Shown piece after piece: positions 1-5,059 of a DNA stretch of 5,059 bases. This stretch comes from an uncultured Collinsella sp. (GTDB taxonomy: Bacteria; Actinomycetota; Coriobacteriia; Coriobacteriales; Coriobacteriaceae), in the NCBI GenBank assembly GCA_958421655.1, contig CATZMG010000094.1, forward strand, positions 1 to 5,059. Reading direction: 5' to 3'. Each line of letters starts with the position of its first letter. Position 1 is the first letter of the stretch. Position numbers and translations under genes: made by a program. Below the pieces are notes generated by a model that searched no databases, had not been told where the DNA came from, and saw only the letters and a list, made by a program, of their open reading frames with translations.

Positions 1-23
1 CCCAAGGGTTATACCCTAAGAGC

Positions 24-50
24 AAACCACCCCTTTTAGGGGTGGTTTTT
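24..50 (+). terminator. Intrinsic terminator of the upstream unit
   Basis: A perfect 11-bp stem (24-34 paired with 38-48) with a TTT loop is followed by a run of T ending at base 50. The stem core is ACCACCCC/GGGGTGGT. This is a textbook Rho-independent terminator reading rightward. It should end a transcript that enters from the left and isolates the operon that follows. The gene it serves lies outside the window. Read on the - strand the tail is only weakly T-rich, so bidirectional use is less likely. Confidence 0.88.
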
Positions 51-83
51 GATTTCGACTTTGTAAACTAGAACCTCCAATCT

Positions 84-101
84 CTTTACGTTCCCTTTAC
101 G
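84..101 (+). promoter_or_regulatory. Candidate PHO box (direct repeat, 11-base period)
   Basis: The heptamer CTTTACG occurs twice without mismatch, at 84-90 and 95-101, separated by TTCC. Seven-base direct repeats with a four-base spacer are the known geometry of E. coli PhoB boxes. Bacillus PhoP (TTAACA-like units) and Streptomyces PhoP (GTTCACC-like units) also bind repeats with an 11-base period. The inner TTTACG is close to the Bacillus unit. The position, after a terminator and about 105 bases before the first gene of a pst operon, fits a PhoP/PhoB/RegX3-type response regulator site. Flanking 11-base registers (73-79 and 106-112) match poorly, so only two good units are present. The regulator identity is inferred. 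Confidence 0.5.
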
Positions 102-121
102 ATTGCCTCCAGCGCAGCAGG

Positions 122-154
122 TATCCTTTTAGAGAAGTATGACAGCCGTATAAA
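122..154 (+). promoter_or_regulatory. Weak -10-like elements of the operon promoter
   Basis: Two hexamers resemble a -10 element: TATCCT at 122-127 and TATAAA at 149-154. Neither has a good -35 hexamer at 16-18 bases. That would fit a promoter whose -35 role is taken by an activator bound at the upstream direct repeat. TATCCT lies 20 bases past the repeat, somewhat further than in classic E. coli pho promoters. TATAAA is the better hexamer but lies 47 bases away. I cannot choose between them from sequence alone. Confidence 0.25.
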
Positions 155-178
155 CGCGGGCTGTAGCGGCGATGCCGC
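142..178 (+). other. Two adjacent small dyads in the pgeF leader
   Basis: ACAGCC (142-147) pairs with GGCTGT (159-164) around an 11-base loop. Immediately after it GCGGC (166-170) pairs with GCCGC (174-178) around GAT. There is no T-run after either, so they are not terminators. They could be small hairpins in the 5' leader, or a DNA dyad overlapping the TATAAA candidate. They may also be chance structure in GC-rich DNA. Confidence 0.25.
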
Positions 179-193
179 GGTACTTGTGTTATT

Positions 194-199
194 AGGAGG
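194..199 (+). promoter_or_regulatory. Ribosome binding site fixing the pgeF start
   Basis: AGGAGG at 194-199 is a full-strength Shine-Dalgarno site, seven bases before the ATG at 207. An in-frame GTG at 186 lies upstream of this site and has no site of its own. Translation therefore most likely begins at 207, which removes seven residues from the longest reading frame. Confidence 0.85.
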
Positions 200-206
200 C
201 TTTAGT

Positions 207-1007
207 ATGGCAGCACGTGCGGACAACGTTTCGCGTGTCGACCATGATGGAGTTACGTTGGTGGAAGGCGCGACATCCGATGTTCGCTTTGCCTTCACCG
301 AGCGCGCCGGTGGTGTTTCCGAAGATGCGTACTCCTCACTCAACTTGGGCTCGCATGTTGGCGATGACCCCTTTGCTGTTCAAGAAAATCGTCGTCGCGC
401 GCTCGAGGCTATGGGTGCCGCCGAGTGCGAGCACAACCTGCTCGTTCCCAATCAGGTCCATGGTGACCATATCGTTGCGGTGACCTCGAACGGCGCCGAT
501 GACCTTGAGGACGTCCGCGAGCAGATTGCCGAGGGCTGCGATGCCATCGTCTGTACGGCGCATAACGTGCCCGTGCTGCTCTGCTTTGCCGACTGCGTTC
601 CCGTGGTGCTGGTGGCCCCTGGCGGATTTGCCGTGGTGCACTCCGGTTGGAAGGGTACGATTGCACGTATTTCCGCCAAGGCGTGCCAGGCGCTTTGCGA
701 TGCTGCCGGCTGCGATGCGAGCGACGTTTCCGCCTATATCGGCCCCCATATCTTGGGTGACGAATATGAGGTATCCCAGGAGCTCATGGATCGCTTTGCC
801 GCCGAGTTCTCTTGCATCGATGCGAGTGCCTCTCGCATGCTCGATCTTTCCGCTGCCATTCGCGAGGCGCTGGTAGATGTCGGTGTCGACGCGGATAATA
901 TCGTGGATACCCAGCTTTCGACCGTGCGTCAGAACGACCGCTTTTATTCCTACCGTAACGAGGACGGCACCTGTGGGCGCCATGCTGCGATCGGCGTGAT
1001 GCTATGA
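207..1007 (+). CDS. pgeF: Laccase-domain (YfiH/YlmD family) peptidoglycan editing factor PgeF
   Basis: This is a 266-residue cytosolic protein, of normal length for the single-domain Cu-oxidase_4 (DUF152) family. The family's metal-site triad is visible: His85 in QVHG, Cys130 in FADCVP and His145 in VVHSGWKG. The C-terminal signature FYSYRNEDGTCGR (246-258) is also present. Family members were first called polyphenol oxidases. E. coli YfiH is now linked to removing wrongly incorporated L-serine from muropeptide precursors. YlmD and mammalian FAMIN/LACC1 are reported to act on purine nucleosides, including phosphate-dependent cleavage. The IGP segment reads IGPHILGDEYEV (178-189), so the cysteines often found just before YEV are absent. 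The start at 207 follows a strong ribosome binding site. The stop overlaps the pstS start as ATGA. The family is certain; the physiological role here is not. Confidence 0.88.
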   Translation: MAARADNVSRVDHDGVTLVEGATSDVRFAFTERAGGVSEDAYSSLNLGSHVGDDPFAVQENRRRALEAMGAAECEHNLLVPNQVHGDHIVAVTSNGADDLEDVREQIAEGCDAIVCTAHNVPVLLCFADCVPVVLVAPGGFAVVHSGWKGTIARISAKACQALCDAAGCDASDVSAYIGPHILGDEYEVSQELMDRFAAEFSCIDASASRMLDLSAAIREALVDVGVDADNIVDTQLSTVRQNDRFYSYRNEDGTCGRHAAIGVML

Positions 1008-1840
1008 GAAAGATCGTATCGGTCCTGAGCGCCGCTGTGCTTACACTTACGCTGTGCGCCTGTTCTTCGGGATCTTCTACCTCTTCCATTACTGTCGCTG
1101 GCTCCACGACCTGCCTTCCTATCGCCGAGATTGCGGCCGAGGGCTTTAAGGAGGAGACCGGCATCGACGTGCTCGTTTCCGGTTTGGGTTCTTCCGCTGG
1201 CATCGAGGCCGTCAGCGCCGGCACAGCCGATATCGCCAGCTCCTCCCGTGGACTCAATGCCGACGAACAGGATCTGGGCCTGACTCCCATCGTCATTGCC
1301 CACGACGGTATCGCGGTCATCGTGAACGACGATAACCCGGTCGATAACCTCTCGACCGAGCAGCTCCGCGATATTTACGCCGGCAAGATCACCAACTGGA
1401 AAGAAGTCGGTGGCGAGGACCTGAGGATCCAGGTCATCAATCGAGATGAGGCGTCCGGCACGCGTGAGGCCTTCCGCACCATCGTGATGGACGGCACCCC
1501 GTTCGATCGCCGCTCGGCCGTTCTTTCGGGCACGGGCCAGGTGCGCGACGTGGTATCTCGTTCGCGCGGTGCCATTGGCTACATTTCGCTGGGCTTCGTC
1601 GATAGCCTCAACGCCAAGACCTCGGTCAAGGCCGTCTCGGTCAATCATGTTGAGGCGTCCGAGAAGACGGTCGCGAGCGGCGGCTATCCCATCTCACGCG
1701 ACCTTTACTTCTTTGTGAAGGGTGCGCCTTCGCAGCAGGCGCAGGATTACATCGACTATGTGACGTCCGAAAAGATGGACAAGCAGATTCGCGAGGCGGG
1801 CTTTATTCCCGTCACCAACGACGAGAAGGGGAGTGAGTAG
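1004..1840 (+). CDS. pstS: Phosphate ABC transporter substrate-binding lipoprotein PstS
   Basis: This 278-residue periplasmic-type phosphate-binding protein has a lipoprotein signal. MRK is followed by a hydrophobic stretch and the lipobox LCAC, so Cys20 is the expected lipidated residue after cleavage. The -2 residue is itself a cysteine (Cys18), which is uncommon. A Ser/Thr/Gly-rich linker precedes the PBP-like domain. Typical PstS landmarks are AGSTTCLP (32-39), SAGTADIASSSR (71-82), IYAGKITNW (124-132) and RDEASGTREAF (147-157). The Ser/Thr/Arg residues of the AGST, SSR and SGTR segments are expected to contact phosphate. It would deliver Pi to PstC/PstA at the outer face of the membrane. 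It starts inside the pgeF stop (ATGA), and I see no Shine-Dalgarno site before it, so its translation probably depends on ribosomes finishing pgeF. No in-frame start close upstream offers an alternative. Confidence 0.94.
   Translation: MRKIVSVLSAAVLTLTLCACSSGSSTSSITVAGSTTCLPIAEIAAEGFKEETGIDVLVSGLGSSAGIEAVSAGTADIASSSRGLNADEQDLGLTPIVIAHDGIAVIVNDDNPVDNLSTEQLRDIYAGKITNWKEVGGEDLRIQVINRDEASGTREAFRTIVMDGTPFDRRSAVLSGTGQVRDVVSRSRGAIGYISLGFVDSLNAKTSVKAVSVNHVEASEKTVASGGYPISRDLYFFVKGAPSQQAQDYIDYVTSEKMDKQIREAGFIPVTNDEKGSE
1826..1833 (+). promoter_or_regulatory. Ribosome binding site fixing the pstC start
   Basis: AAGGGGAG at 1826-1833, inside the end of pstS, is eight bases before the ATG at 1842. An in-frame GTG at 1833 overlaps the site itself and so cannot be served by it. 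The ATG at 1842 is the better start. Confidence 0.7.
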
Positions 1841-1841
1841 C

Positions 1842-2768
1842 ATGGAAGCACAGGAAAACTCCCAGACTGAGCAGAATGTTCAGACGCCCAAGAAGCGCGA
1901 GCTGGCGCTCGTATCGCACAGTACCTATATCAAGGAGAAGGCGCTGCAGTGGATCTTCTTTGCCTGCGCGTTCTTGGCGGTCGTTACCGTCATCCTGATT
2001 TTTGTCTTTACCACGTACTCGGCGCTGCCCGTCTTTACTGACATCGGTCTGGCGGACTTCTTTAGCTTTACGTGGGCGCCTTCCGAGGGCCACTACGGAA
2101 TCTTGTCGCTGCTTGCCGGCTCGGGTCTGGTGACCGTCGGTGCGCTCGCCATGGGCGTGCCGCTGGGCGTGGGTACGGCCGTTTACCTGGTCGAGATTGC
2201 CAGCAAGCGCGTGCGCAAGCTCATCAGCCCCGCCGTTGACCTGCTGGCGGGCATACCCTCCATCATCTACGGCTTTTTCGGCATGATCATCATCCGCCCG
2301 TTTATCGCACAACTGACCGGCGGCCTTGGTTTTGGTGCGCTGACGGCGTGGTTTGTGCTCGCCATCATGATCGTCCCTACCATCACCACGCTCACCATCG
2401 ATGCTCTCAATTCCATTCCCATGGGCATCCGCGAGGCATCGTATGCCATGGGCGCCACCAAGTGGCAGACCATCTATAAGGTCGTGCTACCTGCCGCGAA
2501 GCTGGGTATCGTTGATGCCATCGTGCTGGGTATGGGCCGTGCCATCGGCGAGACCATGGCCGTGCTCATGGTCGTGGGTAACGCCCCGGTTATTCCCGAC
2601 AGCATTGCGAGCCCCATCTCGACGCTCACGAGCCAGATTGCGCTCGACATGAGCTATTCCTCGGGTCTGCACCGCTCGGCGCTGTTCGGCATGGGCGTGG
2701 TCCTGTTTATCATCTCCGCCACGCTGGTGGGCATCGTCCGTCTGATTTCCAAGAAGAAGAGGGGGTAG
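1842..2768 (+). CDS. pstC: Phosphate ABC transporter permease PstC
   Basis: This 308-residue integral membrane protein is one half of the phosphate channel. A polar N-terminal tail of about 35 residues is followed by six likely membrane segments (about 38-59, 89-117, 129-152, 167-188, 219-246, 281-301). The basic end SKKKRG fits a cytoplasmic C-terminus. The cytoplasmic coupling loop is intact: REASYAMGATKWQ (197-209), then VVLP (214-217), the EAA motif that docks on PstB. GMGRAIGETMAV (230-241) is the PstC/PstA signature; its Arg and Glu are reported as important for transport in E. coli PstC. The short extracellular stretch FTWAPSEGHYGIL (76-88) is typical of PstC. PstC is told from PstA by gene order, the longer N-terminal loop and this segment. 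The ATG at 1842 lies one base after the pstS stop. Confidence 0.94.
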   Translation: MEAQENSQTEQNVQTPKKRELALVSHSTYIKEKALQWIFFACAFLAVVTVILIFVFTTYSALPVFTDIGLADFFSFTWAPSEGHYGILSLLAGSGLVTVGALAMGVPLGVGTAVYLVEIASKRVRKLISPAVDLLAGIPSIIYGFFGMIIIRPFIAQLTGGLGFGALTAWFVLAIMIVPTITTLTIDALNSIPMGIREASYAMGATKWQTIYKVVLPAAKLGIVDAIVLGMGRAIGETMAVLMVVGNAPVIPDSIASPISTLTSQIALDMSYSSGLHRSALFGMGVVLFIISATLVGIVRLISKKKRG

Positions 2769-2771
2769 GCT

Positions 2772-3677
2772 ATGTCCGATTCCGTTGACACGACGGTCGA
2801 TACGACCTCGTCGCGCGAGCGCATCAAGCGTGCCCTTTCCCACGGCAAGAAGGGCCGCATCAACAAGGACCTGTCCAACAAGATCATGCTTGGCGTGTTT
2901 CGTGCCGCTGCCTACATCACCACGCTGGTGCTGGTCGCTATCATCGCCTACGTGGTCATCAACGGCCTGCCACACATCTCGCTCGACTTTATCTTCGGTT
3001 GGCCCCAGGGCGTCAACGCCGAGGGCGGAATTTGGCCCACGATCGTCTCGACCGTCTACGTGACGGCGCTCGCCATGCTTATCTGCACGCCGATCGCTGT
3101 GCTGGCAGCCGTCTATCTGGCCGAGTACGCCAAGCAGGGCAAGGTCGTCGAGCTCATTCGCTACGCTGCTGACGCTTTGGCCTCGGTGCCCTCCATCGTT
3201 ATGGGCCTGTTTGGCTACGCCTTGTTTGTCGAGGCCATGGGCCTGGGCCTTTCGATGGTCTCGGCCGCCCTGGCACTCGCGCTCTTGATGCTTCCCATCG
3301 TCATGCGTACCACCGAAGAGGCCATTCGCGCCGTTCCGCGCTATATCCGCTGGGGCGCATATGGCCTGGGCGCCACCAAGTGGCAGGTTGTCTCCAAGAT
3401 CGTGCTTCCTTCTGCCTTTGGCCGTATTGCCACGGGCATCGTTCTCGCCATCGGCCGTGCCATTGGCGAGACCGCGGTGGTGCTCTATACCATGGGGCAG
3501 GCCATCAATCTACCTATTTCGCCGCTCGATTCCGGCCGCCCCATGACGGTTCACCTGTATCTGCTTGCCAACGACGGCATCAACATGAACGCAGCCTACG
3601 GCACCGCGCTCTTGCTGATGGTGATCATTCTGGCCTTCAACCTGTTTGCGCGCTTCCTGTCGCGCAAGCGTCGCTAG
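2772..3677 (+). CDS. pstA: Phosphate ABC transporter permease PstA
   Basis: This 301-residue partner of PstC has a charged N-terminal tail (1-38) followed by six predicted membrane segments (about 39-64, 89-117, 135-157, 158-178, 216-240, 276-296). It ends in the basic sequence SRKRR. PstA hallmarks are GIWPTIVSTVYVT (86-98), ALASVPSIVMGLFGYALFV (135-153), LPIVMRTTEEAIRAVPR (174-190) and GRAIGETAVVLYTMG (228-242). The loop before GLGATKW reads IRWGAY, where most PstA proteins have REA(S/A)Y, so the normally conserved EAA glutamate is replaced by Trp194. The reading frame is otherwise complete, so I do not call it broken. A ribosome binding site (AGAGGGGG, 2758-2765, within the end of pstC) precedes the ATG, with only three bases between pstC and pstA. 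The two are surely co-transcribed. Confidence 0.94.
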   Translation: MSDSVDTTVDTTSSRERIKRALSHGKKGRINKDLSNKIMLGVFRAAAYITTLVLVAIIAYVVINGLPHISLDFIFGWPQGVNAEGGIWPTIVSTVYVTALAMLICTPIAVLAAVYLAEYAKQGKVVELIRYAADALASVPSIVMGLFGYALFVEAMGLGLSMVSAALALALLMLPIVMRTTEEAIRAVPRYIRWGAYGLGATKWQVVSKIVLPSAFGRIATGIVLAIGRAIGETAVVLYTMGQAINLPISPLDSGRPMTVHLYLLANDGINMNAAYGTALLLMVIILAFNLFARFLSRKRR

Positions 3678-3689
3678 TTAAGGAGTCCC

Positions 3690-4493
<804 letters not shown>

Positions 4494-4585
4494 TCGGTGC
4501 GACTAGTCCCAAGCTGATCGGACCTGGTCCGGTGTATATTCACTGTGCGGGCGGCATGACCGCACCCAACTGATTGGAGTGAACC
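4494..4585 (+). promoter_or_regulatory. pstB-phoU gap with candidate phoU promoter and dyad
   Basis: This 92-base gap is far longer than the other junctions in the operon (-4, 1, 3 and 12 bases). It holds a 13-base odd palindrome, CGGACC-T-GGTCCG (4519-4531). Four bases later is TATATT (4535-4540), a five-of-six match to a -10 element. The best -35 candidate is only CTGATC at 4514-4519, three of six at 15 bases, so an unaided promoter would be weak. GTGCGG (4545-4550) can pair with CCGCAC (4560-4565). GGAG (4576-4579), six bases before the ATG, is the phoU ribosome binding site. No T-run follows any stem, so I see no terminator. Confidence 0.35.
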
Positions 4586-5059
4586 ATGCGCAAACTGTTT
4601 TCCCGTCAGCTCGTCGAGGCCCGTCACGAGATGCTGAGCATCTATGAGGCCGTCGATCTGGCCCTCCACGATGCCGTTAAGGCCTATGTGACCGACGACC
4701 GCAAGCTCGCCACCAAGACCAAGAAGCGCACGCTTTCGATTGACGCACGCTGCGCCAACCTGGAGGCCGTCTGCTACAACCTGATTGCCACGCAGTCACC
4801 GGTCGCCTCCGACTTCCGCTTGCTGCAGACGATCATCTACGTCGACTTTAACCTGCAGCGCATGACCGATAAGGTTCGCCAGATTTGCCGCGCCACGCGT
4901 CATATGATCAAGGCCGACATCTCGCTGCCCAAGGAGCTTGTCGGCACGGTCGAGGCCGAGGCTGAGGCCGTCTACCAGGTGCTGGGCTCTTCGCTTTCTG
5001 CGCTCGTCACCAACGACATGTCCATCATCTGCAACTTGGCCGTCGAGGACGAGCCAGTG
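4586..5059 (+). CDS. phoU: Phosphate signalling regulator PhoU, 3' end outside window
   Basis: The first 158 residues are visible and the frame is open to the window edge; PhoU proteins are usually about 215-230 residues. The start MRKLFSRQLVEARHEML has the all-helical PhoU pattern. The family's best-known segment is present as LIATQSPVASDFRLLQTIIYV (66-86). A second three-helix repeat appears to begin near 120. PhoU is a cytoplasmic protein that, in E. coli and others, signals between the Pst transporter and the PhoR-type kinase and limits uptake when phosphate is plentiful. The first E(D)xxxD metal motif, normally LERIGD, reads LQRMTD (90-95), so Gln91 replaces the acidic residue. GGAG at 4576-4579 supports the ATG at 4586. 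The longer gap before it suggests some expression separate from pstB. Confidence 0.9.
   Translation, partial: MRKLFSRQLVEARHEMLSIYEAVDLALHDAVKAYVTDDRKLATKTKKRTLSIDARCANLEAVCYNLIATQSPVASDFRLLQTIIYVDFNLQRMTDKVRQICRATRHMIKADISLPKELVGTVEAEAEAVYQVLGSSLSALVTNDMSIICNLAVEDEPV

Noticed and set aside
5..17. Small dyad AGGGT-TAT-ACCCT before the terminator
   Set aside because: The stem is only five bases with no T-run. The true terminator follows at 24-50. Too little of the upstream unit is visible to assign it a role.
186..206. Upstream GTG start for pgeF at 186
   Set aside because: It has no ribosome binding site, and the strong AGGAGG lies downstream of it, correctly spaced for the ATG at 207.
1148..1171. 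AAGGAGG inside pstS followed by an in-frame GTG at 1169
   Set aside because: The spacing of 14 bases is too long, and a protein starting there would lack the signal peptide and the first phosphate-binding loop. The bases simply encode FKEE.
336..1648. Long reading frames on the - strand opposite pgeF and pstS (about 215 and 232 residues)
   Set aside because: They mirror the + strand genes, have no recognisable family, and arise because G/C-rich third positions remove stops on the opposite strand. The + strand frames have clear families and ribosome binding sites.
1833..1841. Upstream GTG start for pstC at 1833
   Set aside because: It overlaps the Shine-Dalgarno sequence itself and would give no spacing; the ATG at 1842 is correctly placed.
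4545..4566. Stem in the pstB-phoU gap read as a terminator
   Set aside because: The 3' arm is followed by CCAACTGATTGG with no T-run, so it does not look like an intrinsic terminator.

Overview
The window carries most of a high-affinity phosphate uptake operon on the + strand. The order is pgeF - pstS - pstC - pstA - pstB - phoU, and phoU runs off the right edge. All supported genes are on the + strand. The DNA is GC-rich (around 60 % by eye) with strong G/C preference at third codon positions. That composition, an actinobacterial-looking Pst set and the protein sequences suggest a high-GC gut actinobacterium of the Coriobacteriia, most likely Collinsella or a near relative. This assignment is inference from style and recall, not a database match.

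Layout. Bases 1-50 hold the tail of an unseen upstream unit, closed by a clear intrinsic terminator (24-50). Bases 51-206 are a leader with a perfect 7-base direct repeat at an 11-base period (84-101), the geometry of PhoB/PhoP-type boxes, followed by weak -10-like sites and two small dyads. pgeF (207-1007) starts after a strong ribosome binding site. Its stop overlaps the pstS start (ATGA). pstS (1004-1840), pstC (1842-2768), pstA (2772-3677) and pstB (3690-4493) follow with gaps of 1, 3 and 12 bases. A 92-base gap rich in small repeats separates pstB from phoU (4586 onward).

How the genes work together. PstS is a lipoprotein that captures inorganic phosphate outside the membrane. PstC and PstA form the membrane channel, and PstB is the ATPase that drives import. 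In known systems PhoU links transporter state to a PhoR-type sensor kinase and represses the regulon when phosphate is sufficient. The unusual member is PgeF, a laccase-domain (YfiH/YlmD) protein linked in other organisms to peptidoglycan editing and purine nucleoside metabolism. Here it is first in the operon, translationally joined to pstS and probably under the same phosphate-responsive promoter.

The core system is well known and I see no wholly new system. The points worth a second look are the PHO-box-like repeat, the pgeF-pstS coupling, the lack of a ribosome binding site for pstS, the loss of the EAA-loop glutamate in PstA, the changed metal motif in PhoU, and the structured pstB-phoU gap.
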